Shown here piece by piece: positions 37,851-48,488 of a DNA stretch of 64,000 bases. The notes under the pieces were generated by a model, which made no database searches, was not told where the DNA came from, and saw only the letters and a program-made list of their open reading frames with translations. The translations under genes were made by a program, and so were the position numbers. Positions within the stretch are counted from its first letter, which is position 1. Each line of letters opens with the position of its first letter. Origin of the DNA: Malachius bipustulatus (lineage: Eukaryota > Arthropoda > Insecta > Coleoptera > Melyridae); contig OU342639.1 of the NCBI GenBank assembly GCA_910589415.1, positions 30,202,268-30,266,267 on the forward strand, given 5' to 3'.

Positions 37851-39055
37851 TACACCTATTATATGATACATTACATATTATGTATACGCACATAATATAG
37901 GTACAATTTATTCACACAGCAATAGTATACATATTATTATTATTATATAAATAAGTGAATACATAAATGAATATTTTCTACGGGTTTTAAATATTTATGC
38001 ATAGGTATTAATTTGTTAATCATTTTTCGTGAATTTACATCTCGTATAAGATTATCCAAAATTTACACACACACACACACACACATAACGATACAATTAA
38101 CCATTCGGCTATTTTTTAGAAACCATTAATTATTAAGTACATGATTACATACATATATTAAATGTATACGCTGGTACCTTATTTATACATAATAGGTAAT
38201 TAAATGTTAATAGCGTTGACATTTGAAATTTGAAAAAAAAACTAATCGATTTAGATGCCAAGGTCCAAAATTAATTTCTCATCTTCTCATCTTTTATTTT
38301 TCATGATCATGACAAATATACCAGAATCAAAATATCACGGTTCAAACAATTAGGGGGGGGGGCAACATTTAAAAATAAATGCGTGATAGAAAAAATCCAT
38401 GTTCAAAAAATACGAGATTTTCTGAGCTTATGCCTGTGAATGATTGTGATGTAAGGTCCGCGGTTCCCAAAATTGCTATAAATTTCCCTCAAATTCCCAT
38501 AAGGATTCTGCGGGGTTCTTTCAACTAGAAATTTTCAACTCGAAACAGAAAATGAAAAAAGTTTGATCGCATAGAAAATACAGCAATTTAAAAATAGAAA
38601 AAGCGACATAAAAATGATGAAACTTTCTCTTTCACTTTTTTTTAATTAAAGGTAAAAAAAATAAAAAAAAATAGGTAAAATCGATTTTCTGCAAAAAAGA
38701 AAGAATAAAGGACCTATTAATAAAAAATAAAAACTCGCGTTTTAAAGGTTACTTTAGTGACAGAAGCAAATAAATATTAAGTACCTACTTTACTTAGTAC
38801 CTAACATTTCTTTAAAGGTTTAAAGGCCTCATTTCATAATATAATTTCATTACACTACAAGTACCCACTTACCTATATCGTAATGATACATTTAAAAGCA
38901 ATTAGGCACATATATTATGAATGTACTTATGTATATGATTCCGAATAGTCATATTAATAAAATTTAATTGCGTTGTACTGAAACGGGGACTGTAATGAAC
39001 CAAATGATGGTTTGAATGATCCCCTCCGTGCCAAGAAAATTTATTAAATTTAAAG
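37851..39055. other. AT-rich non-coding stretch
   Basis: An (AC)n run at 38064-38085 and a short G run near 38354. No gene recognised. Confidence 0.5.
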
Positions 39056-39370
39056 GCTAAAGATTGTCAAGAAAGATTATTTTTCCAGTTTTTTGAAGGT
39101 ATCTCGGGAATCGTTTGAGATATTGATATTGATATTGACTACTTTTTTAATCGTATAACTTTATTTTTTTATTTGCCAGTGGCGGAGATTTTACGGTTGC
39201 GTGGGTTGTTTTTGCCCCTAATTTCTACACGACACTGGGAAAATTTACATTTTAAAGCACAATTTTTACCGTCAATATTTTCTACACAAAAAAGATCCTC
39301 TTGTGTCAAAAAAACATGTGTCGGAAAATAATGGGCAAAAAAACCTCGCTCAATCCCAAGATCTCCGCAA
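39056..39370. mobile_element. Family F fragment
   Basis: CCAGTTTTTTGAAGGTATCTC, GGGAATCGTTTGAGATAT and the F centre block CCAGTGGCGGAGATTTTACG, with its partial mirror AAGATCTCCGCAAGTGGCGG. No complete termini. Confidence 0.65.
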
Positions 39371-40169
39371 GTGGCGGATCAGCGGGTATAGGTATGTATA
39401 TGTATTCCTCGGCAGGTACCTACAACAACACCAAATTTCTACTAAAGATTATTTTTTAAGTTGTCATATCTCCGTTATTATAAGACCCATGAGGATATTT
39501 TTTTCAGACGCATGTAGGTGAATTAATTGCCGTTGCGATTGTTCTTCTAATTTTCTCAATCACACATGAAGTACATGCAAAATAAATTAAAAGGCATTAA
39601 TTTATGGATTTTTTAATTAAAAAAAAGTAAGCTAATTTTCGATTTATATTTTTTGATAAAAGTGGCAACATATGCGAGACAAATTTCACGATGTAGAAAA
39701 TACAGGAAGATACAAATGGGGCACTTGAAAATACGTTTTTCTCGTTTAGTCAGTTTTGCCAGATTTGGAGGCAAAATACTATATCTACCTTTTTTGTAGG
39801 TAATGACCGGCTCTATCGCACTGTTATGTTATTTTTTCGATCAGTAAAAAAAAAAATCGAAATCATGTAAAAAATGATGGGTGAGTGACGAAAAATGATA
39901 CCTATATAGGTGAGCGGCAAAAAAATTTAAGCCGCTCACCTAATTTTTTTTTTATAACGAACTTTACAAAGTTTGTACGTTTATGTTTTCCCTAAGTAGG
40001 TGTGCAAACAGATCTCTCCGCGATGTACCGTTACCGAGAAAAAATCCTATAGGTGGGACGTTGCAAAAAATCGTACAGCCCTAAACGGGGGCCTTAAAAT
40101 TTGCCGATCCGGCCCATTTTCAGTAAGTCGTACGCTTCGCGAATCACCACAGGGATTTGACCCTTGAAG
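39371..40169. other. AT-rich non-coding stretch with a perfect hairpin
   Basis: Contains the hairpin at 39910-39947. Otherwise no gene or named repeat. Confidence 0.45.
39910..39947. repeat. Perfect 12-bp stem hairpin
   Basis: TAGGTGAGCGGC and GCCGCTCACCTA flank an A/T-only loop of about 14 bases. It is followed by a T run, but this is not a bacterial terminator context. Confidence 0.7.
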
Positions 40170-40460
40170 ACACGAGGTCGGTTAATTAGAGAAAAGTTGC
40201 ACAATTTTATGCTCAATATAAGAATTGATAAGAATGAGAAATAAAATTTAGGTTATCTCTCGGGTTATCTTCAGTCGTTGCTGAAATATCCTGAAAAAAC
40301 TGAAAAATATATTTTTTTAATTTTAGCCATAATCTTTCTTATTATTGGAAATTAATAATTATTTGTAGGTTAGCATAAGTCATCAAAATCCATCAATTTG
40401 ACGTTTCAAAAATTGTCAAAGCCGACTAGATCCCAAAGTTTTTATAGTCAACTTTCAACA
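40170..40460. mobile_element. Family B second-shell fragment
   Basis: GAGGTCGGTTAATTAGAGAAAAG, GCTGAAATATCCTGAAAAAAC, TTTCAAAAATTGTCAAAGCC and GACTAGATCCCAAAG appear in family B order, starting at the inner CAGGGTCGGTT boundary rather than the outer one. Confidence 0.7.
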
Positions 40461-41464
40461 ATGAAGATTGTTCAAAGAAATTTTTCGGATTTCGGATCAT
40501 TTTTTAGGACATGGTTTTCAAGTTGAATTTTTTTCAGACGTTCATCTTATGTCGTCTAAAATATTATAAAAATTGAAAAGGGATGTCAGATGTCAGATTC
40601 TCTCTTATAAAAGGTCCAAATGCGAACGACGTTCTATATTTCATGACAATCCTCCCGCACATGATGAAAAAAAAAAAGAAAACCATTCATATAAACTGAT
40701 TTCGATGGTGTATGTATAGTCTCAGTCTGTCTATGTAGTGAAGTATTATAGTCGTCTGATAATAAATATGTATTAAAAGTAGGAGCAGAAAAAGCGTAGC
40801 AAAATGCGCATCGTATGTGTAATTTGCATCTATAAATTTTTAAATGATATATTTCGCTCGAAGTGACAGTTTCTAATGATCCGAAAGACGTGAAGAATAA
40901 AAAGGACGTTATCAAATTCGGCAACATAAAAAATGGGTCCCCTGAATTTCATTATTTTTCCCCCAGGTAGGTATATATTTATTATGCCTATGTTGGCCTA
41001 GGCCTACCCACCCAGCAGGCCGGGTGCAGGCAAGCATTGTAAATAATACTTAATTTTAAATGCAAGTTGGGTTGTTCTTCTTCTTCTTAAAACATTATTC
41101 CGTTCAGACATCAGACCCGAGGCGTAGGAGATTGAAATTCTAAACGTGTAGATCAAGGGCGGCGAAATAGTGAAAACTGATTTGATAAACACCCATATTT
41201 CAGTCACGAACGTCCATAATTAACTTTTATTGTCTTTTAAGTAGTTCCTGATGTGGCACACGAAGCACATATCAAAGCATGTAGGTACATACATTTAGAT
41301 TTAATGTGTATAAGTAATAAGAAGTACATTATTTATATTCTTATCATTATTTTATTTACATCTACACTTTGGTGATATTCATTAAGTAGTATTTATTGTA
41401 TTTGTTTTTATTCACGTATTTTATCAGCTTTTTTTTATATTTCTCTCCATTGAGATCTCGAGTA
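40461..41464. other. AT-rich non-coding stretch
   Basis: Short minus-strand open frames (40634-40927, 41004-41207) have no recognisable domain. Nothing else supported. Confidence 0.45.
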
Positions 41465-41550
41465 CAGGGTTGGTTAAATTAGAGGAAAGTTGCACAATAA
41501 TTTCGAATTTCATTTGAATAGCTGAAATATCATGAAAAAACGGAAAAAAT
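41465..41550. mobile_element. Family B second-shell end
   Basis: TA followed by CAGGGTTGGTTAAATTAGAGG, GTTGCACAATAA and GAAATATCATGAAAAAACGG. This is the inner-shell start of family B standing alone. Confidence 0.65.
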
Positions 41551-41589
41551 CAACAGTCACCTCCTACTTCAAGGCACGAGCAATCATGG

Positions 41590-42624
41590 AACCACGAACT
41601 CTTTCTAAAAGATAAATTGTCTACGTCACTATTAACCCTAGAAGAAGTAATCCGGGGCTTTCAGAGATCTATGGCCATGGTATGCGTCTATACTTCTTCC
41701 GATACACCTCTCTGGGAAATTTTCATTCAAGAAATTTCTCACTTGTAAACCATAATGCGCCGGTTTTCATGTAGATATTTTTGATCCCTGTTTCAGTATC
41801 ACTCCGTGGAATCTTTCCAATGAAATGTAGATCATCATTTACGCGATCCACACCCATATGATTCTGTGGTCCTGTCTTGTTCTAACGTAAAAGTCGTCTT
41901 GATGGACCCCTAGACGCGTTGTGATCATTGTCGACCTCTCGATCCCTGCTCCTCAGAAAAAAAAGGGGAAAAAGAGAAAAAAAAAGGAGGAAAAAAAGAA
42001 GAGAAAAAAGAAAAAATAAAAAAAGGGAAAAAAAGAAGAAAAAAAATAAGAAAAAAAGGAAAAATAAAAAAACAAAATGAAAAATCTATCCATTGCATAT
42101 ATTTTATAGCACTTCATCAAACTTTGTAATTTTCCTTTGTAAGTGAGCCTAACTCCAACAAATCTTTTAAAAATTCGTCAGGTCAGATCAGGTCAGGTTT
42201 GCTTCTGACCTTCCAAAAGTCTGTGGCTGATGGAGCGAGCGTTCCAATGCCAAAAATACCACATACATACATTTACGCGATCCAACCAACACTATTGACA
42301 AAATTTGAAAATTTGAATGGATGCAAACCGTTTCTCCTCAAGCAGTAACCTGGGAATCATGTCTTGTTGGGCATGAATTTGAGAGGATACAAGCCGAAGG
42401 CTTGCTCTTGGTTCCGTTTGTAAAATGTCAAGATTTGCTCTTCTTATTGATCGAGGCTCAGTGTAGGTTGAGGTCCTGCCCTGATTCTTTCGAGGATTTA
42501 ATAAGCAACCCGTTTCCCGTAATCTTTGTTCAGACCGTCTTATGGTTTTTGCATCTGGGTGACGACGATTGGGAAACTTTTCTGCATGTTTTTTAGCCTC
42601 AGTAGTGGCATTGCCATCTTTCAA
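41590..42624 (-). pseudogene. DUF4817-type mariner-like transposase, split by a retroposon
   Basis: Minus strand. 42292-42624 encodes an N-terminal helix-turn-helix block with HAEKFPNRRHPDAKTI, RRSEQRLRETGCLL and a basic GRTSTYTEPRSIRR linker, typical of DUF4817-bearing insect transposases. The next conserved part, FCQ..WLDRVNDD.HFIGKI followed by SD, is cut by an insertion (41851-42284) and resumes at 41850. After a deletion, AHYGLQVRNFLNENFPERCIG and RSLKAPDYFF (41641-41766) match the DGAPAHY...RSPDLTPLDFFLWG region. Stops, shifts and the missing middle make it dead. Family identification rests on ordered motifs and is firm; the exact subfamily is not. Confidence 0.8.
41837..42284 (+). mobile_element. 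420-bp retroposon (SINE-like) with 14-bp target duplication
   Basis: ATTTACGCGATCCA at 41837-41850 is repeated exactly at 42271-42284. Removing the 420 bases in between (41851-42270) plus one copy restores contiguous transposase homology. The insert starts CACCCATATGATTCTG, has a long purine-rich A/G tract (about 41955-42080) and ends with a CATACATAC microsatellite. GACCTCTCGATCCC at about 41934 loosely resembles a Pol III B box, which is weak. A related 3' segment (AAAAGTCTGTAGCTAATGGAGC) is at about 54016. A non-LTR-mobilised element fits a 14-bp duplication and simple-repeat tail. Confidence 0.75.
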
Positions 42625-42639
42625 GATTGAAACTTTGGG

Positions 42640-42990
42640 ATGACGTTAAAAAAAATTCCAAAAGTCGCGTTACTTCTACTTACAGATGTTCTTTCTAATT
42701 TCGAAAAAAAAAGGTTTTTGTGGTATCATTTCAGGTAGCAGTTTTTAATCTGTGGGGCTGAAATTTTTGTGAGAGCAAGATATCCGCAAGGAGTGGTCTG
42801 ATATTGCACTTGAGCCAAATCGGTCGAGCCGTTTCAAAATGGCGGCCATTTGAATTTTCGAAAAAATTTGCCATTTTTTGAACCGCTGTAGAAACAAGAT
42901 AGAAAAGAAAACTTTGAAGCCAAATAAGCAAGATTGGAAGAAAATTATTTGAAATTTTAGTTAATACAATAAAATTGGAATTTTTTTCCA
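42640..42990. repeat. Dispersed repeat Q, reverse orientation
   Basis: Reverse complement of 25261-25440: AAAAGTCGCGTTACTT, GTGGTATCATTTCAGGTAGC and GGGGCTGAAATTTTTGTG. It continues with AAATGGCGGCCATTTGAATT. Confidence 0.6.
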
Positions 42991-44289
42991 GAATTTGAAG
43001 CCAGTGGCGTGGGCAGGAAAAGGGTAAAAATGGCTAAATTTCTCTAATCGTGTTAATGAGCCTATTTTTGAAGGAATTGAACTGAAATTTTCACAGTAAA
43101 CAGCTACTGGAAGGCTTGACTGACTTTGACAACTATACCATCATCACTTTTTCATAAAATGATTTATTATTCTTATTATTGTAATTGTAATTCTTATCCG
43201 TCTGACTGAACTGATTGTTCTTGCGTATGGTATAGGTAAAGGTGCTTATAATAATGTAGGTATGTTAAATATATTTATACCCGGTAAATCCGCACCTGCA
43301 CCTGCTTTTTGCGTTTGTATCATGTAGTCGGGCTGAGATGATTGCAGCCTTTGATGTGCATTGTCAAGAACAAAGGGTTGTTTTTCTCTAGATTCGAGAT
43401 GAGAGGTATGTTGTTGCCTGTTGCCTGATGCTTCGTTGCTTGCGTCCTCCTGACTCACATGTGGGCACATGAACAGAGAAGAGAGAGGTGCACATTGCAC
43501 TCATCATGGAGGCATTGTGTTTAACTGTTTAACGCGTACGTCGTTTGTATAATACATTAGCAGGTAAAATCTAAATAAAACTATTCTATTCTTTTCTACT
43601 CTAGGTACGCGTCATCGCTGATGCTGCTGCTGGAGTGCTGGCTGCTTCTGTTTCTTTCTGTTTCTGAGCTTCTGTCAATTCTCTCTGCTGGATCTTTCTT
43701 CCTCTTCACCCTTCAACACCCCTGATCAGTGATCACCCTAATATATCAATCAAATCACGTTAGGTGTTAGGTTGGTTTTGTACGAGACGAGACGAGCTCA
43801 TATCGATACCACTTTACATTTCCACCCCTTTGACAACTCAATGAATTGCAACCTTTTATTAACATCTAACTAACTAACTATGCACCTATCAGACCACAAT
43901 AATATGTGTTGATGTATGGAATTTTGTTATTGTTTCTGGATGTTTTTTTTTTTTTTTATTATGACGATTAGTTTTAATAATCCGGTAAAGGTGATGAAGT
44001 TCTTTTGATTGCACTTAATATTCTGATGAAAATTTCAAATATTAAGGGATTACTATAAATCTGAGAGTTCTGGGAGTAACCTGATAGGACTACTACTATG
44101 AGTGACAGGATCGCCATAAGATGATGGTTGAAGTTCTTGCAGGAATTGGTTGATCAAAAGTAGTTCAAGCTTCACTTGGGTTTTATTACCTAACAACAAT
44201 AGAAACAATTCCAACTACATCGTGATTAGGTTTTGAATCGCTCTCACTCTATCTACCTAAATAAGGACGTGATTCTACATGAAAAAATA
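42991..44289. other. Low-repeat non-coding stretch with moderate GC
   Basis: About 43250-43830 lacks the repeats seen elsewhere and is less AT-rich (GCTGATGCTGCTGCTGGAG, CACATGTGGGCACATGAAC). No coding region recognised. It would be a reasonable place to look for conserved regulatory DNA. Confidence 0.35.
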
Positions 44290-44515
44290 AGACTTTTTAT
44301 GTCCCATGAAACCATGACATCATACCAAATTTCATCAAAATCGCTCGTGCGGTTAAGTTCTTAAAATCAAATACATAACGATTCTTAAATTGACACTTTG
44401 ACATCTCGTAGTGGCTAAACCAGGCAACTTTGCACAAAGATAAGTTGGCTTAAATCGACTTACTTTCATCCGAGAAACACGTGGTAGAACGTTGTAAGGA
44501 CCTTTTAGAGACACC
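44290..44515. mobile_element. Family J fragment (one arm)
   Basis: ATACCAAATTTCATCAAAATCG, GTTAAG, GACATCTCGTAGTGGCTAAACC and GAGACACCCTG match in reverse complement the left arm of the J element at 54789. Confidence 0.65.
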
Positions 44516-44766
44516 CTGTGGTAGTTGTTTTTTTTGTAATTCCCGGAAAGATAGTGCGAGTGTCTGGGATTTGAGTCAAAGGCAGCATTTGACCTCGTTG
44601 GTTTTAATAGGATTAAAGAGTAAGATGCCTTTGCCTATGTGCAGCAGCGAGATAGGTATAACAGCAACTTTGCCTCTATTTAAGACGGTCATATTCTATC
44701 CCTAAGGTCAACGCCGAGTGGGGGCGGGGCCAGAGATTCTAACCAGAGACCAGAGATTTCGATATG

Positions 44767-44953
44767 CAGTGTTGCCGCGGTGGTACATTTCTACCACATT
44801 TGGTACATTTTATTTTTGCTGGTATTTTTACGCCGGTACTACATTTTAAAATTCAATGCTATTTTGGTACATTTTTCATTTTTGCAATTTATTATATGCA
44901 TAAACTTGCCTATTATTGTATGGATAAAAAAAAAACGTACCGCGGCAACACTG
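44767..44953. mobile_element. hAT-like MITE, 187 bp
   Basis: Ends CAGTGTTGCCGCGGT and ACCGCGGCAACACTG are perfect inverted repeats of 15 bases. The CAGTGTTGCC terminus is typical of hAT elements. The interior repeats GGTACATTT. No clear 8-bp target duplication (TCGATATG versus ACTATAGC), so the flanks have drifted or the element belongs to another group. Confidence 0.7.
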
Positions 44954-47206
44954 ACTATAGCACATGTTTAAGGTCGATACTGTCGACTGTTGGTTGCCAA
45001 AGTAACCAAAATTTGGGATCGCTTTTTGAGGAATTACGTTTAAAAGTTTAAAACAGTCAAATTCAATGGTTATAAAAAAAAACTGATAATTCGGTAAGTA
45101 AATCGGTAAATGTTGCCTCTCAACGCCGAACTGATGCGCAAACAATCGAGGGCGATTTTTGTCCTGGATTTGGTGCTGGGACACCCTGTACAAATTGCAA
45201 TCACAACCAGTATATTAATATTACGTATACAGTTAAAATTATTCAGCTACATTAAAGGCTGAACGATTAACTATTAGCTCATCCGGTTGAAAATAATATA
45301 CCTACCTTTCCGCATTTGATATATTGGCTCAATTAAATTGTTCAGCAGTTTCATACTTACCAATAGTAATTATAGGTTAACATATAACTTTGTTATATTG
45401 TCTAGGTATATAGGTATAGCCATATTATAATCACAAGAAATATTATATACCTACATACATCAAGTCTTTTGAATTTTTTGATTTTACCTCACAATTTACA
45501 TAGGTAAATTACATAATACAGGGTGGTAATGTTTAGGTATTAGGTAGGTAGATACTAAGTAACTACAATGATTTATACCTATAATATAGTTCGCAAAATC
45601 TCCTAAATTCAAACGTTCTTAAAATGGAACCAACCTTAACTTATAAAATGCATTAGATGCAATTCTTGGAGCTACCTGCATCGAATAGTTCTAACTGGAG
45701 CAACATCATAAATCATCGTGATGACATCTTTCAGCTCTGAGAGAGTTTCTTATCATAAATAATCGACGGATGCTTTGGAAAGGTCTTCTTACACCTATCC
45801 TTTGTGATTTTTATTATTTAAATTAATGTAAAATTAATTACTATATAGTTTGCGACCCGCTCCATTTTTTTTTTTGTTTAATTTTTAATTGATAAAATAT
45901 AAGAACTGTAGATAATAACGTTTCACTATAGTTTTTTGGTCACAGCTATAAATGATTCCTATAATAATTTAAATATTTTTATTAAAACTAATTAAAAGTG
46001 CTATAATATTAATAACGCTTAATTGTGAGCACATAAATATGCAAAAATAAATGCGTGAAATTAAACCCTCTACTGAATTTATGAAGAGAAAAAAACGTTT
46101 TAAGAAACGAAATTTGCTCCTCCGCCCGCAGACTCCGAAGTCCTGTATCTGTATACGGCATCGATGTCACATATGCACACAGTAACACGATATAGGTACA
46201 GTAATTATTAGTTTTGGGTTTCACTAGATTTTTTACACAAGACTTGTTTCTGTGTATTTTATTTCAGGCATCAAATGTAATCCGACGTGAACTTTTGACG
46301 GAATACAATTAATATCCTTTCACAAAATTTCTGGACGTTGCTCCTTAACGCGACAATCGTGACATTATCCATAACAATTAACGACTGCAACTGTAACAAA
46401 TCCGGATATTTTATATTATACCACATACGTGGGTAGGTATACACAATAAGAGAACGAGAGAGAATGCTTTAGGGTTATTGAATTTCATATTGTTTTAAGA
46501 TTTCAGTTCTGTCCAGCGATATCATATTAATTATAATATTTATGCTTAAAAAGTGCAATGCATCAGTTTTGTATCCTGATGACTATCCTTCAAATCTGTA
46601 TAGTTATAGGTAACACTGTTAGAGAGAAATAAATTGCAGGCTATTAAATTTTCTGAATTCAATTAAAAAAATCCCATTAAAATGGAAAACTCTAATAATT
46701 TCCTGATTTAGTCGACCACATAGATTCTCACAGAAACAAGTCAAAAAATTAATTTGAAGGAATTCAGACGAACATTAAGTAAAATATGTATGCTCGAAAA
46801 CGATAGTCTATACTGAGAAGTTTTACTTTCGAGACGGTTTGGGTGTGCCGTTCAAATTGAGGAATGATTTCCCTACAGTTTTTTTTTTTTTTACTTTTCA
46901 AATTCGATGACCGTTTTTCAAAAGCATCGTCAGAAAATTAACTTTTTCTACAAAGACCATGGGGGCAAAAATTTTCAAGTCCGGTCCTGGATTTTTAATT
47001 AACTCAGCAGGCGCTTTTGATAAGTTTCCGGAATGCAAAATACCATACCTAGTCAATTTCGGCAAAATATCTTCAACCGTTTCATAAATATCGTAACCAA
47101 TCACAAAAATTTTTTTTTGTGGTTTTCGACCCGCCTTGAAGTCCGCTTATCACCATTGGTCTAATATGTAAGGTCACTCATGAATCACCCTGTATATTAA
47201 TATTAT
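44954..47206. other. AT-rich non-coding stretch
   Basis: GCTGGGACACCCTGTA at about 45175-45190 is a lone CAGGGTG element end, as is ACAGGGTGGTAATG near 45518 and AATCACCCTGTATA near 47184. The minus open frame 46898-47104 is not recognised. Confidence 0.5.
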
Positions 47207-47572
47207 CTATTTATTGCAATAAGAAGAACTACAATGACACTTGCTGTTACATTTAATGTTGCTTGCAACACATTTACACTTTTTATTTTGGGAATGTTTC
47301 TTGGAATCCTTGCTTGGACCTAGTCTCCTTAGCAGCAATGTGTCTCATTGGAAATTCGCTTTGAGATAACCGTAAGAGATTTTTGCTTAAATGTAACAGA
47401 ATACTTACAATACATACATTTTCTCCAAAACGCCATAGCTGTACTTAATTTATTTCTATGCAATAGTATTTCTACGTGTCGGGCGACAATGTTTGCCTCA
47501 AACATGTCTGCTAAGCTAGTAATTACACCATTAACGAATTCCCTGCCGTTATCACTGTGGAGCTCCGAAATT
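47207..47572 (-). pseudogene. Retroelement integrase relic with Cys-rich C-terminal tail
   Basis: The minus-strand translation reads ELHSDNGREFVNGVITSL (about 47515-47570), the central Asp and GxEF region of an rve integrase core. Two frameshifts later, AAKETRSKQGFQETFPK leads into KKCKCVASNIKCNSKCHCS with a TAG at 47207-47209. A Cys-rich KCKCxxxxxxCNSxCH tail after an integrase core is characteristic of KRBA2/SCAND3-like, Ty3-type derived proteins found in many invertebrate genomes. Stops and frameshifts make it a pseudogene. Its upstream half is cut at the tandem array that begins at 47573. Confidence 0.75.
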
Positions 47573-48410
47573 TTATAATAATGGCTAGCCACTCTTTCGG
47601 CCACCTAATAAACTGAAAAAATAATTTTTACTGATAATTTGCTCAAAAAAATTCAAAAATTTTATTGTTATGCTTTCAGCCACGCTTTCAGCTACGGACT
47701 TAAGAAGCTGAAAAAAATCAGTTTTGCTGAAATTCTGCTCAAAAAATTAGGGAAATTCATAAGTCAGATTTCATAATAATGGCCAACCACTCTTTCGGCT
47801 ACCGAATCAATAAACTAAATGCCAGTCACGCTTTCAGCTATGGACTTAATAAACTGAAAAAATAATTTTTGCTGAAAATCTGCTCAAAAAGTCCGAACTT
47901 GTTTCATAATAATGATTAATGGTTAGCCACGCTTTCGGTCACGAACTTAATAAACCGAAAAAAATCATTTTTAGTGAAAATTTGTTAAAATAATCCCAAA
48001 TTTTATTATAATGCCAGCCATATAATCTCAGCTATGGACTTGAGAAACTGGAAAAAGTCATTTTTGCTGAAAATTTCTTAAAAAAAAATACGAAATTTTT
48101 ATTAGTCATGATTTCTAGTCACGGACGTAAGAAACTGAAAAAATCCTTTTTGCCGAAAATTTGCTGAAAAAAAGTCTGAAATTTTAAAACATGACCTGAC
48201 CTGATCTGGCCACTTGAAAAAAAGTTGTAGTAGAAATTTCCCGAAAAAGGTCTCAAATTTTATAATAGTATTATAATCAACGAAAACAAACCAAATATTT
48301 TTCATTCAACCCGTAAATAACGGAATTTTTTTTGCTGGAAATTAATCGAAGTTCCGCTCCCTGGCCGAAAGCGTGGCTGATCTAAGCGTGGCTAACTCGA
48401 CTTGGGCTTT
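47573..48410. repeat. CTTTCGGCCAC tandem array, copy 2, with conserved 3' tail
   Basis: Repeated units carry CCACGCTTTCGG.CACG, CTTAATAAACTGAAAAA, TTTTTGCTGAAA and TTCATAATAATGG. The tail TTCAACCCGTAAATAACGG, TTTGCTGGAAATTAATCG, CTGGCCGAAAGCGTGGC and GTGGCTAACTCGACTTG matches the end of the array at 32935-33062. Units are more diverged than in copy 1. Confidence 0.85.
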
Positions 48411-48488
48411 TATTTTCGGCTTAAAAAAACGTTGAGAATAAAAAAATCTCTGCTAGCTTTACAACTAATTTGACCATAATCAGATATA

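Noticed and set aside
39910..39970. Stem-loop plus T run resembling a rho-independent terminator
   Set aside because: Bacterial signal in a eukaryotic context, with no gene ending there.
41934..41950. Pol III B-box-like motif in the 420-bp retroposon
   Set aside because: The match is weak and no A box at proper spacing is convincing, so no tRNA-derived head is claimed.
46898..47104. Minus-strand 68-codon frame next to the integrase relic
   Set aside because: No similarity to integrase, protease or reverse transcriptase motifs that I can see, and it is separated from the integrase by an element-like end.
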